This document shows, one piece after another, positions 18,384 through 27,549 of a stretch of 64,000 nucleotides of DNA. Source of the DNA: Miniphocaeibacter sp964345925 (GTDB lineage Bacteria; Bacillota; Clostridia; Tissierellales; Peptoniphilaceae); NCBI GenBank assembly GCA_964345925.1, contig CAYFSP010000004.1, positions 11,386 to 75,385 on the forward strand, given 5' to 3'. The notes under the pieces are model-generated. The model searched no databases. It was not told the origin of the DNA and saw nothing but the letters and a program-made list of their open reading frames with translations. The translations under genes were made by a program, and so were the position numbers. Position 1 is the first letter of the stretch, and each line of letters opens with the position of its first letter.

Positions 18384-18890
18384 TCAACCAGTCCTCATTG
18401 GTGGTCTTCTGACTATTTTTCCATCCATAAAGGATTTAAATTCTTCCCTATTTCCTTTTATAAACCCCTCTTTACTTATAACAATTCCTGAATTTTTTCC
18501 TAACATTAAATAGTAATTATTTTTACTTTCCTTAAGTTCAGTAAAAGATGTGTAATATACGGTATTCTCACCAAATTCATTTTTTATTTTTACATCTATA
18601 TCCCCTATATCTATTGTCATTGTAGAATAGGTTTTCGGATTCTTCTCCATTGTTCTTATGGTTAAAGGTATATAAGCAAATAGATAAACAGCTGATGCTA
18701 CAGCTATAAAAAGCAATAAAACTGCCATAAACATATTTTTATTTGAAAATTCCACATATGATATATATGAAAATATTACAGCCATAATCCCAAATAAAAA
18801 TAAATTTCCAGTACTAAATGATTTTATATACTCTTTTAGCATATCCTTATTAAAATCATATTTGTTTATAAATAATGTTTTTCTTTCCAT
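18384..18890 (-). CDS. YcxB-like membrane protein
   Basis: 168 residues. Two adjacent membrane helices (about 32-47 and 54-75) are followed by a soluble C-terminal domain with YSTMTIDIGDIDVKIKNEFGENTVYYTSFTELKES and a final basic PP-containing tail. This layout, two helices followed by a PH-like beta domain, fits the YcxB family (PF14317), which has no established role. The start follows AGGAG. It is downstream of the tandem-repeat region and convergent with the glucosaminidase gene. No functional inference from neighbours is possible. Confidence 0.72.
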   Translation of the reverse strand: MERKTLFINKYDFNKDMLKEYIKSFSTGNLFLFGIMAVIFSYISYVEFSNKNMFMAVLLLFIAVASAVYLFAYIPLTIRTMEKNPKTYSTMTIDIGDIDVKIKNEFGENTVYYTSFTELKESKNNYYLMLGKNSGIVISKEGFIKGNREEFKSFMDGKIVRRPPMRTG

Positions 18891-18979
18891 TTTTTCTCCT
18901 TTTTAATTTCAAACTACTACAAATATTATTCCATAGATTACTACAATAACCCTTAAAATATATATTATTAATAAAATAG

Positions 18980-19225
18980 TCAGTATAGGAATTCTACAGT
19001 TTCCAATATTTGATAAATATAGTCCAATAAATAAAATAATATATTATGCAATATATTCACTGGTCTATATTTTCTATAATACCCCTTATTCTCCTTAACC
19101 CAACTATTTCTATAATACCCCTTATTCTCCTTAACCCAACTGTTTCTATAATACCCCTTATTCTCCTTAACCCAACTGTTTAAAAAATTCCCATTAATAT
19201 CAAAGTAGATATAATCGAAAGAATA
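18980..19225 (-). pseudogene. Start-less frame with 12-residue SWVKENKGYYRN repeats
   Basis: An 81-codon open frame without any start codon runs from 19225 to a TGA at 18980. It reads YFDINGNFLN followed by three copies of SWVKENKGYYRN and a hydrophobic, non-repetitive tail. The W-V-K-E-N and G-Y-Y spacing, and the preceding YFDINGNFLN, resemble choline-binding-type cell-wall repeats (W-V-K-E-N-G-K-W-Y-Y). It may be the relic of the C-terminus of a surface protein; the resemblance is by eye. The repeats differ only synonymously (AAC/AAT). It lies next to the 100-N gap, so an upstream part could be missing. Confidence 0.45.
19071..19181. repeat. Three tandem copies of a 36-bp unit
   Basis: Units at 19071-19106, 19107-19142 and 19143-19178 are identical apart from one transition at the end of the first, with three bases of a fourth copy. 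The unit length of 12 codons and the synonymous change suggest protein-coding origin on the minus strand. Confidence 0.95.
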
Positions 19226-19310
19226 TTATAATTATAAAAAATATTTTCTTTTAAATGGTCATATTTTTATATCTTTTACATATTAAGAAATATTAACTTG
19301 ATTTTAAATC

Positions 19311-19410
19311 NNNNNNNNNNNNNNNNNNNNNNNNNNNNNNNNNNNNNNNNNNNNNNNNNNNNNNNNNNNNNNNNNNNNNNNNNNNNNNNNNNNNNNNNNN
19401 NNNNNNNNNN
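19311..19410. other. 100-N sequence gap inside a sensor kinase
   Basis: Exactly 100 unknown bases. The flanks carry the same 10 bases (ATTTTAAATC at 19301-19310 and 19411-19420). Joining them directly would truncate the kinase after ESDLKSS. Confidence 0.98.
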
Positions 19411-20269
19411 ATTTTAAATCGGATTCTAAAACGCCATAACCATTATCTGAAATCTCCAAATAACTATTTCCACTTTCTAGATTTTGACTAGTCTTTATCT
19501 TTATAAATCCATCTTTATCACCTGTGGAGTATTTAATAGCATTTATTATAATTTGATTTATTATAAAATTTATGGATTTTTCATCGGTATAAAATTCACT
19601 GATATTATAATCTTCTATTATCGTAAGATTTTTATTTTCAATTAGTGTGCTTAAATCATATAAAATATATTTTATTATTTCAGAAATATCAATATATTTA
19701 TAAATAACATCCTTTTGTTCTAAATTAAGTCTAGAGTAAAATAAAATTCTCTCCACATTATTGTCTATACTTATTTTTGCATAGTCTAGTTTTTTTAATG
19801 CTTCCTCTGAAATTTCATCTCTTCTATTGTCTAAAACCAATGTCATTAAAGAAATGGGAGTTTTTATTTCATGAATCCACATTTCTATAAATTCCTCATA
19901 TTCCTTAAAATCCATATTAATTTTTTCGATTTTTTTGTTTTGTACTCGTAATTTATTTGATAATTCCTTTATTTGTAAAGACTTACCCCTAGGAGAAAGT
20001 TTTACTAATTTATTTTCATTTTCAATACTTGGATCTTCTAATAAATTTAGAAAAGCTTCCTCCAATATATCATTTTTCATTTTAGTAATATAAACCATTA
20101 TAAATAAAGATATTAAAGAGAATAACACCATTAATATTAATAGTTTATAGAAGTTTTCATTGTATGATAGCCATGCTAAGAATATAAAAAATAAATTTAT
20201 TATTAATAATAATAGTATCCATATTAAAGAATCCTTTATTATATAAATAATCTTTTTATTTTTCATCAT
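19411..20269 (-). CDS. BceS-like sensor histidine kinase, C-terminus lost in gap
   Basis: Two membrane helices close together (about residues 13-32 and 40-58) with almost no extracellular loop place it among intramembrane-sensing kinases of the BceS type. The H-box is FIEMWIHEIKTPISLM, with the histidine about residue 134. The N-box is NQIIINAIKYS, and the frame ends after the first glycine box (DNGYGV). The remaining ATP-lid and G2 boxes, roughly 60 residues, fall in the gap. Its first codons overlap the regulator gene's end; ATG at 20269 or 20266, or GTG at 20275, are possible starts. Such kinases sense peptide antibiotics through their ABC transporter. Confidence 0.82.
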
Positions 20270-20939
20270 CTTCACCTGGATTTAGTATATATCCTTTACC
20301 TCTAACAGTCTCTACTATATTTCTTAGTCCTAATTGAGATAATGTCTTTCTTAGTCTTGTAATATTTACTTGTAGTATATTATCGTCAACAAATTCTGAA
20401 CCACCCCAAAGTATATTGAATAATTCCTTTCGACTTAGTACAGATGGGAATTTTTTTATTAATTTCTTTAAAATAATGGATTCATTTTCCGTTAATTGTA
20501 CCGATTTTTCCTTGTAGTATAAAATATTCGTATCATTTTCTATTTGTAAATTATCTACTTTGGTTATATTTTTCATATTGGAATAAATGCTAAATAACTT
20601 TTTTATTCTTGCAACAAGTCTTTCAGGATGGCTTGGTTTAGTTATATAATCATCTGCTCCTAAATTAAGCGCTTTTAATTCATCGTCCAAGTCAGCTCTT
20701 GAAGTCAATATTAAAATTGGTCCAATTCCCTTTGAATTTAACCTTTTTGTAATTTCAAAGCCCGATATACCCGGTAGATTGATATCGAGTAAAATAAGTC
20801 CTGGAATTTCTTCTTCTATATCTTCCACCACCCTATCAAAAGAAGAGATACTCTTTACAAAGTATCCCTCTTTAATTAATATATTTTCCAACTCTTCCCT
20901 TAAAAATAAATCATCTTCAACTATTATAATTTTTTCCAT
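20256..20939 (-). CDS. BceR-like OmpR-family response regulator
   Basis: 227 residues, complete. The receiver domain has the acidic pair EDD near residue 8, the phosphorylated aspartate in LILLDINLPG (about residue 52), and K in YITKPSHPERL. A winged-helix DNA-binding domain follows (residues 130-225, with RKELFNILWG and ITRLRKTL). GAGGT precedes the start. It overlaps the kinase and follows the permease gene by 7 bases, so the order permease-regulator-kinase forms one transcript. It would activate its own ABC genes on exposure to cell-wall antibiotics. It is the only undamaged gene of this module. Confidence 0.9.
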   Translation of the reverse strand: MEKIIIVEDDLFLREELENILIKEGYFVKSISSFDRVVEDIEEEIPGLILLDINLPGISGFEITKRLNSKGIGPILILTSRADLDDELKALNLGADDYITKPSHPERLVARIKKLFSIYSNMKNITKVDNLQIENDTNILYYKEKSVQLTENESIILKKLIKKFPSVLSRKELFNILWGGSEFVDDNILQVNITRLRKTLSQLGLRNIVETVRGKGYILNPGEDDEK

Positions 20940-20946
20940 AGCTACC

Positions 20947-23109
20947 TCAATTAAATTTCACAAAATTTTCCACTTCTTTGTTACTTTTTCTTTGAATTAC
21001 AATAATATATAAAAACTCTATTATAATAAATATCATTACAGCTATTATAGCAAGAATTACTGATTGCTTCATTTCTATTGTTTCTAAATTAATGAAAAAC
21101 TGTCCCATTACAGTTCTAATTCCAAAGTAGGAACTTACTAATGCCACCGTTAATACAAGCCCGAAATAATACCATATCTGTTTTCTAGCAGATTTTTTAA
21201 TATCCTCTGTCCTTTCTCCTAAAGTTGATATGGTTTTATACCTATGAGCAGTACTTCTCTGTCCAATTAAAAACTTAATTCCAAGTACAGTATTTGCAAT
21301 TATTAAAAATATTATTGCCATATATATTGAAGTATAGGAACCTGCTACTGTCATAATAAGATTTCTTCCAATACTATTTGCATAGCTTTCATAATCTAAA
21401 TTATAATTTTTCAGTACATTATCAACTTCTAAAAATGCGCCTAATTGTCCCTTTTTCTCTATTATTTCATCCTTTATATTCATATTCCAGTATTCGTCAG
21501 AATCATCTTCTGAAATATTAACAAATTTATTATATAGTTTTTCTGGTAATATAAGCCCATAAGAAATAGTTATTGCCCTATCGGCTACTATATTATCCTT
21601 ATATAATTCCTTCTTTAAAGTATACTCCTCACCATCAATTACTACAGAAGTACCCTTTGCTAATATATTTTCCCATATTTCATAATTTGATGATTGAACA
21701 TAAGAACTATATAAGACTATTTCATTATCCTTTAATACTATTTCCTCTTTTCCCATAGATTTTAACATTTCATTATAACTATCTGCTGAAATTCCTATAC
21801 TTATATAATTACTATTTAAATTTCCTAATGTATTCTCTTTAGATATGGAATCTTTTTCTTTATTTATTAAATTAATAACATTTGTCCAGTCAATATTATG
21901 TTCGCCTTTTTCCATAACTCCAGACACTTCATGATTAATATCTATACTTCCAAATTTCATAGGATAATAATTTTTAACATATGGTTTCATTTCCTTTGAA
22001 GATAAAACCTCTTCTATATTATCAAGTTTTATTTTTTGTGCCTCTTCTGCTTCCTCTAATGTTTCATAGACTCCATTATTAAAATTCATAAAGGTAAAAT
22101 CCACTGTTTTTTCTGCTGTTCTACCTCTACTTGTCATCATTGAAATTCCTATAGCAAAACAAAGAATTGCCATTAAAATTAAAAGAGAGGAAATTGCCAA
22201 TGAAGAATATTCCTTTAATACATTTTCCTGTAATTGTCTTCTTGTAAAAATATAAAGTCCAGTTTCATCTTTACCTCTTTTCTCTAAAAACTTTCCAATA
22301 ATATTTCCCAAACCCTTGAAAAATAAAAATGTACCAAATATTCCAAATATAAAAATTGCAATTACTATTATTAAAAATGCAAATATACCTATTGGAGTTC
22401 TTAATTATAATTCAAGTAGCTTTCCATTTAGCCCAAATACCCCTAAAAAATATGCAATACATAAAGAGATTATCCCTGTAAGAATTGAAGAATTTCTACT
22501 TACCTTGGACGAAATACTCTGTAGCTCATCTTTTTTATTCTCCATTAACTCCTTTGGTTCCTTATTTATCACCTTAATACTAAGGACTAGTATTGCCAAT
22601 ACTTGTACTATTATAAATCCTAATGATGTTAAGACAATTGCCGAAAATGAAACGCTGAAATTATATCCAATTAAACCAATACCAACTACTTTAGAAGTTG
22701 CAAGGCTTATAATTTCCGTAAGTAAAACGAAAAACGGAAGTCCTATTATTAAAGCGATTATTCCATTTATTATATTTTCTAAAAATACCATGGAAAATAA
22801 CTTAAATCTTTTCATTCCCATCATAAGTAGAAGTCCAAACTGTTTTTTACGACTTTCCATTTGATATTTATTAGCAAAATACGTTAGAAAATAAAGGAAG
22901 AGCAACGATACAAAATACAGTACTGATACTATTACTAAAAGTCTTTCTACTGCACCGGATTCAGTTCTCTTTAAAAACTTTATTACATTTTGATCCTTTA
23001 GTGAGAGAATTATATAGAAGGCTACAATGGAAATAACAAGACTAGAAAAATATATTCCATTTTCCTTTCTTGACTTTTTGCTATTATCCTTTATAAATTT
23101 AAAGAACAT
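20947..23109 (-). pseudogene. BceB/FtsX-like ABC permease with internal TAA
   Basis: One reading frame of 720 codons encodes a BceB-type permease: N-terminal helix, paired FtsX helices (YVSLLFLYFLTYFANKYQMESRKKQFGLLLMMGMKR), a large extracytoplasmic domain (about residues 310-560) and four C-terminal helices. A TAA at 22405-22407 interrupts it after residue 234 (GKLLEL, then LRTPIGIFAF). Both sides remain in phase and keep family-like sequence, so a single substitution is the simplest cause. The start overlaps the ATPase remnant by 11 bases. Proteins of this type remove bacitracin-like peptides from the membrane and signal to the kinase. Confidence 0.85.
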
Positions 23110-23515
23110 TGATTCTACCTCCTCCTAAATGAGCCATTACATCAATAATTCTTTCGTAGAAGTCCTCCATTGATTCAGTAGGTATTTTTCTTCTTAACTC
23201 ATGTAAAATTTTTCCATCTTGAATAAAAAGAATTCTCGAACAATATTTTGCTGCGTTGCCATCATGAGTAACCATTAAAATATTATTCTTCTCCTCTTTG
23301 TTTATTTCAAATAATTTCTCCATTAACACCTTTGCATTTTTACTGTCAAGAGAGCCTGTAGGTTCATCTGCTAGAACAATTTTAGGTTCTGAAATCAACG
23401 ATCTAGCTGCTGCAACTCTCTGCTTTTCCCCACCTGACATCTGGAAAGGAAATTTATTTAAAATACTTTCTATATCAAGTAACTCAACTATCTTTTTAAG
23501 CTTTAAATCTACCAT
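23099..23515 (-). pseudogene. BceA-like ATPase remnant lacking Walker A
   Basis: About 138 residues of the C-terminal half of an ABC ATPase of the MacB/BceA class: FPFQMSGGEKQRVAAARSLI (signature), IVLADEPTGSLDSKN (Walker B) and MVTHDGNAAKYCSRI (switch). The N-terminal 110 or so residues, with Walker A, are absent; instead the frame runs into the end of a DUF3100 gene in another phase. The junction near 23515-23521 looks like a deletion end. Without a P-loop it cannot hydrolyse ATP, so the exporter module is dead as written. Confidence 0.85.
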
Positions 23516-23517
23516 TT

Positions 23518-23919
23518 TCCCCTTTTCATTCCTAGTAGAATTGCAGCTGGCAATGCAATAAATATACATAGCAGACTTCCAAAGCCGTGGAATAAAAGTA
23601 TTGGTCCAGTCTCTAAAATTACATCAATATTGGATCCTGCAGTTATTCCCAATTTAGCAATAAATGGGCAAATTCCAATTATTACAAGTTTAGAAGCCGC
23701 CTTTACATGATTATTATCAATTATTTTTAACACTTGTGGACCTGATAAAACTCCCATGATTATTGTGTAAAATATTGGAAATAAAATAAACATTCCCTTT
23801 CCAAATTCAAATTCCTTTCTTCCTATTAGCTCTACAATAAATACAAATACATAGGCTAGTAAAAAGATTAACCATTCCGTTTTAAACCTATCCTTTAAAC
23901 TCTTGTACTCATAATTCAT
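23518..23919 (-). pseudogene. DUF3100 membrane protein, N-terminal half, deletion-truncated
   Basis: About 133 residues resembling the N-terminal half of DUF3100 (PF11299) integral membrane proteins: four hydrophobic segments, PFIAKLGITAG, ETGPILLFHGFGSL and ALPAAILLGMKR. In family members GMKR is followed by a conserved REAIGA-type stretch and more helices; here it stops within three codons because the ATPase remnant begins. The start is good (AAGGAGG). The family is of unknown function, possibly a transporter. The fused ends show loss of its 3' half together with the 5' part of the ATPase gene. Confidence 0.75.
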
Positions 23920-24016
23920 TTAAAATTCCTCCTTAAATTATTTATTACTATGCAATAATCTTAGCAATGTCTTATAATATAAAAAAGGACAAATGAGTAC
24001 ATTGGAGGAATATTTT

Positions 24017-24714
24017 ATGAAAATTGAAAAATTAAATAATTTAAATACCGATTTTAAATTTTTTACAGAAAATATGCCTAAATATATTCAAGATAATTAC
24101 TTTGTTAGAAAATTTAAAACTGGAGATATTATCAGTAAGAAGCAAAATAATTTAGAGAGTTTTGGAATATTGATTCATGGGGAAACAAGGGTAATAATGA
24201 ATTTGAAAACGGAAATATTTACATGATTGAAGCAAACCCACCTATTGATTACATAGGAGAAGTTACTATTTTGGCAAATCAAAAATATACAAGTGTAACC
24301 ATAGAAGCTGCAAGTCCTTGTACTATATTTTTTGTTCCAAGAAAATACGCTGAAAAATGGATTTTTGAAGATAGTAAAATATTGAGAAAAATTTCTGAAA
24401 GAGTGGCTTTTAAACTGTATCAATCTTCAATTGAAAAAGGAATGAAGCTATTTTATCCTTCAGATTTTATTCTTATAGATTATATAGTTAAAACCTCCAT
24501 AAATAATAATATTGAAGTCAACCATCCCATTCTTATAAATAAGACTAGAAATGTTTTAGCCGAAGAAATAGGTATGAATATAAAGACATTAAATAGAACT
24601 ATAACAAAGTTAAAAAACGAAAATATTCTCTCATTAGAAAAAGGAAAAATTCTTATAACTTTAGATAATTATACAAATGCTGTAGAAAAACTGGATATTT
24701 CTAAATCCAATTAA
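24017..24714 (+). pseudogene. Crp/Fnr-family regulator, one-base frameshift
   Basis: The start at 24017 follows GGAGG. The N-terminal cyclic-nucleotide-binding fold (FVRKFKTGDIISKKQ, FGILIHGETRV) leaves frame at about 24195. One added A in the AA at 24196-24197 would continue VINEFENGNIYMIEANPP and lead through IGEVTILANQ into the C-terminal helix-turn-helix (RNVLAEEIGMNIKTLNRTITKL, about residues 180-205). As an intact 232-residue protein it would be a YeiL- or Fnr-like transcription factor without visible cysteine cluster. It is divergent from the DUF3100 remnant, which it may have controlled (inference). Confidence 0.8.
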
Positions 24715-24761
24715 AAAAAGAGTATACTATAGTAGATTTACTCTACAATAATATACTCTCT
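24713..24761 (-). terminator. Terminator of the ABC-F gene
   Basis: An 18-bp stem with two mismatches, AGAGTATACTATAGTAGA against the complementary arm. It is followed on the minus strand by a run of seven Ts (24713-24719). Confidence 0.75.
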
Positions 24762-24829
24762 CCTATTGATATAATTCCCAATGATAATTATAAATTTTGT
24801 TTAATTTTTATTCTTGTAAAAACCTTGTA

Positions 24830-26707
24830 TCACTCATGTAATTCAAGCCAATCAATCATTAAATTTTCATGGTATTCATCTAGTTTTTTCTTTTCTTCCA
24901 ATATTTCATTTAACTTTTCAAAATCCGTTGAATAATTTTCCATTTCCTTTTCAAGAAAATTTATCTTCTCCTCTGTATCTTCTATTTTACCTTCAATTTC
25001 CTTTAATTTATAAGGATTTATTTTTTTTACTTTTCTCCTATTGTTATAATCTTTGTTTTTCGTTATTTTTTCCTTAGTAATTACCTCTTTGTTTTCAAGT
25101 TTTTTCTCTAAATAGTAATCATAGTTTCCTACGTATCTTGTCATTTTTTTATTTTCTAATTCAAGTATATTCTTAGACAGTTTATTTATAAAATATCTAT
25201 CATGGGAAATAAATATTAATGTGCCTTCAAATTCCAACAATGTATCCTCTAACATTTCTCTACTCATTATATCTAAATGGTTTGTTGGCTCATCTAGTAT
25301 TAATGTATTTATATTCTTATACATAAGCTGACAAAGTCTAAGCCTTGCTCTTTCTCCACCTGAAAGGTCAGATACCTTCTTGAAAACATCCTCTCCATAG
25401 AAAAGAAATTTAGCCAGTATTTTTCTAGCCTCATCTTCTGGCATTATATGATCATATCTAAAAGTATCAAGTATATCCTTACTTTCATCATCAAAGGAAA
25501 TATTTTGTTCCAAATATCCAACCTTAACATTGGAACCTATTTTTACCTCTCCAAAATCTGGGCTTATCTCTTTTAATATTATTTTTAAAATCGTAGTCTT
25601 GCCCGTTCCATTTTTTCCTATTATGGCAATTTTATCCTTAAATAAAATATCCATATTCAAATCGTCAAAAAGTTTTTTATCTTCAAAGGATTTTGAAAGA
25701 TTTCTGATTTTAATAACCTCTTGCCCAGATCTACCCTTTGCCTGAAGTCTTAATCCCATATTACTTTCCGTTGTAGGTTTGTCCAACCTGTCTATTTTAT
25801 TAAGTCTTTTTTCCATACTAAATGCTCTTTTAAAGAATTTTTCATTATCATGCCTTGACGCCCAATCCTTTAGCCTCTTAATGGATTCTTCCATAGACTT
25901 AATCTCTTTTTGTTGATTTTCAAATCTCTTTAACTCCTCATCAAAAAGTCTTTCCTTTTCCTGTAAATAATATGAATAATTCCCATGGAATGTTCTACAT
26001 TTACCATTTGAAAGTTCCACAATCTTACCTACGGTTCTATCTAAAAAATATCTGTCATGGGATATTATTACAACAGTTCCATTATAATCCTTTAAAAAGT
26101 TTTCAAGCCAATTTATAGACTCCATATCCAAATGGTTAGTTGGTTCATCCAGTAGTAATATATCAGGATTTTCAAGTAAAATTTTCCCAAGTAATACTGT
26201 GGTTTTTTCTCCACCTGATAAAATATTAAATTTAGAATTTAATATTTTATCATCTATTCCAAGCCCCTTTGTAACCTTACTAAGCTTTTCTTCAATATCA
26301 TAACCACCTATTAACTCGAGCTCCTCTTGTAAATCTCCATACTTTTTTAAAATTCTATCCAGTTTATCCCCTTTTGAAATGGAAATTTCCTCTTCTAATT
26401 TTTTTAGACAATTCATTAATTCATATTCTTTTTCAAATGCAATACTAAGAATATTCTTTGCAGTACTCTTTGAATCATAGTTGGGAATCTGTTCTAAATA
26501 TCCAACTCTACTATCCTTACTTATATATATTTCGCCTTTGTCCTCATGTTCTATTCTTGTAATCAATTTAAATACAGTAGTTTTTCCAGTTCCATTTTTT
26601 CCTACTATACCTATTTTTTCACCTTTTCCTATTTGTAGGTTAAAGTCCCTTAAAATATTTTCTATTCCATAATTTTTTTCTATATTGTTCAATGATATAT
26701 CTATCAT
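24830..26707 (-). CDS. ABC-F family ribosome-associated ATPase
   Basis: 625 residues with two ABC domains and no membrane helices. Walker A motifs are GKNGTGKTTV (about 36) and GKNGTGKTTI (about 360). Signatures are LSGGEKTTVLLG and LSGGERARLRLC, each followed by LDEPTNHLD. The linker between domains, DEELKRFENQQKEIKSMEE... with KRLKDWA, is the P-site tRNA-interaction motif of ABC-F proteins. A lysine/glutamate-rich coiled coil closes the protein (about 555-620). Members either rescue translation (EttA, YfmR, Uup) or protect ribosomes from antibiotics. The leader ORF and terminator hairpin upstream resemble the control of protection-type members, but specificity cannot be read. Confidence 0.92.
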   Translation of the reverse strand: MIDISLNNIEKNYGIENILRDFNLQIGKGEKIGIVGKNGTGKTTVFKLITRIEHEDKGEIYISKDSRVGYLEQIPNYDSKSTAKNILSIAFEKEYELMNCLKKLEEEISISKGDKLDRILKKYGDLQEELELIGGYDIEEKLSKVTKGLGIDDKILNSKFNILSGGEKTTVLLGKILLENPDILLLDEPTNHLDMESINWLENFLKDYNGTVVIISHDRYFLDRTVGKIVELSNGKCRTFHGNYSYYLQEKERLFDEELKRFENQQKEIKSMEESIKRLKDWASRHDNEKFFKRAFSMEKRLNKIDRLDKPTTESNMGLRLQAKGRSGQEVIKIRNLSKSFEDKKLFDDLNMDILFKDKIAIIGKNGTGKTTILKIILKEISPDFGEVKIGSNVKVGYLEQNISFDDESKDILDTFRYDHIMPEDEARKILAKFLFYGEDVFKKVSDLSGGERARLRLCQLMYKNINTLILDEPTNHLDIMSREMLEDTLLEFEGTLIFISHDRYFINKLSKNILELENKKMTRYVGNYDYYLEKKLENKEVITKEKITKNKDYNNRRKVKKINPYKLKEIEGKIEDTEEKINFLEKEMENYSTDFEKLNEILEEKKKLDEYHENLMIDWLELHE

Positions 26708-26721
26708 AATCTTCTCCTTTA

Positions 26722-26757
26722 GACAAATAAAACCTAGGTAAAAATTACCTAGGTTTT
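26722..26757 (-). terminator. Leader terminator/attenuator hairpin upstream of ABC-F
   Basis: AAAACCTAGGTAA pairs with TTACCTAGGTTTT (13 bp, 3-base loop). On the transcribed strand it is followed by TTTTATTTG, and it ends about 20 bases before the ABC-F start, just before its AAAGGAG site. The position fits regulated premature termination rather than the end of a gene. Confidence 0.7.
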
Positions 26758-26794
26758 ATAAATCGTATTATTATAAAGTAATTATTCCCTTTAG

Positions 26795-26908
26795 CTAGAC
26801 TATTCTATTAATTTTGGACAGATCTATCCCCTTATTAGAATTTCTATGTCCAGTAATTCTAATCATTTGAAATATTTTGTCAAAATTTAATATAACTAAA
26901 GTATTCAT
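26795..26908 (-). CDS. Candidate 37-residue leader peptide of the ABC-F gene
   Basis: A short open frame (MNTLVILNFDKIF... ending KINRIV, TAG) sits between the putative promoter and the terminator hairpin of the ABC-F gene. AAGAAAGATG upstream is a weak binding site. An internal inverted repeat TTAGAATT/AATTCTAA (26835-26862) could form a hairpin that a stalled ribosome would open. The stop codon is about 38 bases before the terminator stem. The peptide resembles no known family, and expression is inferred from its position only. Ribosome stalling within such leaders controls several antibiotic-protection ABC-F genes in Firmicutes. Confidence 0.45.
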   Translation of the reverse strand: MNTLVILNFDKIFQMIRITGHRNSNKGIDLSKINRIV

Positions 26909-26939
26909 AATTCATCTTTCTTGAAGTATTATTATTTCA

Positions 26940-26968
26940 AGTATATCAAAATATGGAATATAATACAA
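26940..26968 (-). promoter_or_regulatory. Candidate promoter of the ABC-F leader transcript
   Basis: On the minus strand TTGTAT and TATACT are 17 bases apart. The -35 lies in the T-run of the preceding lipoprotein terminator. Transcription would start about 25 bases before the leader ORF. Confidence 0.5.
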
Positions 26969-26992
26969 AAAAATACAGGTAAACCTGTATTT
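26965..26992 (-). terminator. Terminator of the lipoprotein gene cluster
   Basis: AAATACAGGT/ACCTGTATTT with a two-base centre, followed on the minus strand by seven Ts. Confidence 0.88.
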
Positions 26993-27002
26993 TAAAAATT
27001 AA

Positions 27003-27451
27003 TTATTTTTTACTGTATCCAAGACTTTCAAATTGTTTCACCATTTTATCTAATGAAACATTGTCCTTATCGTCTACTAAACCCATAAATAGTATGGATT
27101 TACTTTCTTTAGGCATATCCTTAATATTCATAACCGTAGTCTCTGTAAGTTTCTTACCATCTTCTTTTACAGTATGCTCTAAGCCTTTTGTATCCTTGTA
27201 CATCTTATCAGTTAACTCTAAATTTTGTCTTACCATTTCCTCAGCTTCAGGACTCTCTTCAAAATCTATATTAGTAACTGTAGTAGTCTTTTGAATATTT
27301 TTATCCTTATAATACTCAATTGTTAATACAATTTTCATTCCGTTGTTATTCATTTCGTAAACAACTTCTTCGTTTTTACCACCACATGATACTATTGTTA
27401 TCATCATTGCCAATGATAAAACCACTAAACTTAATTTTTTATAATTTTCAT
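27003..27451 (-). pseudogene. DUF1307-like lipoprotein 1, A-run frameshift near start
   Basis: The body of the protein, 140 or so residues, is open and carries a lipobox ending MMITIVSC-GGK, then VVYEMNNNGMKIVLTIEY and the end LDKMVKQFESLGYSKK, as in the two paralogues downstream in coordinate. The natural start, ATG at 27451 encoding MKII..., is out of frame. One more A in the six-base run at 27435-27440 would give MKIIKKLSLVVLSLAMM, a perfect lipoprotein signal. An alternative longer frame lacks a convincing start. The domain (YehR-type DUF1307) has no established function; a membrane-anchored surface role is likely. Confidence 0.75.
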
Positions 27452-27549
27452 ACAAGCCTACTTTTATACCATAGTTATTGTAACATATACATTGCGACAT
27501 TTATAGTATAAATTAAAAATAATAGATCATTAAATATATTCCTATTTGT

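Larger units (their letters stand above)
18891..19310. other. Gene-poor stretch with remnant repeat ORF
   Basis: About 420 bases between the YcxB-like gene and the first sequence gap. It holds the 36-bp tandem repeat and a start-less reading frame described separately. The kinase reading frame that ends in the gap cannot be followed here. The rest is AT-rich with no recognisable gene. Confidence 0.6.

Noticed and set aside
19071..19181. 36-bp repeats as a CRISPR array
   Set aside because: The units abut each other without spacers and encode a coherent 12-residue repeat; no cas gene is near.
23099..23919. A novel fusion protein of DUF3100 and ATPase parts
   Set aside because: The two parts are in different reading frames and stop codons separate them, so no fusion product is possible.
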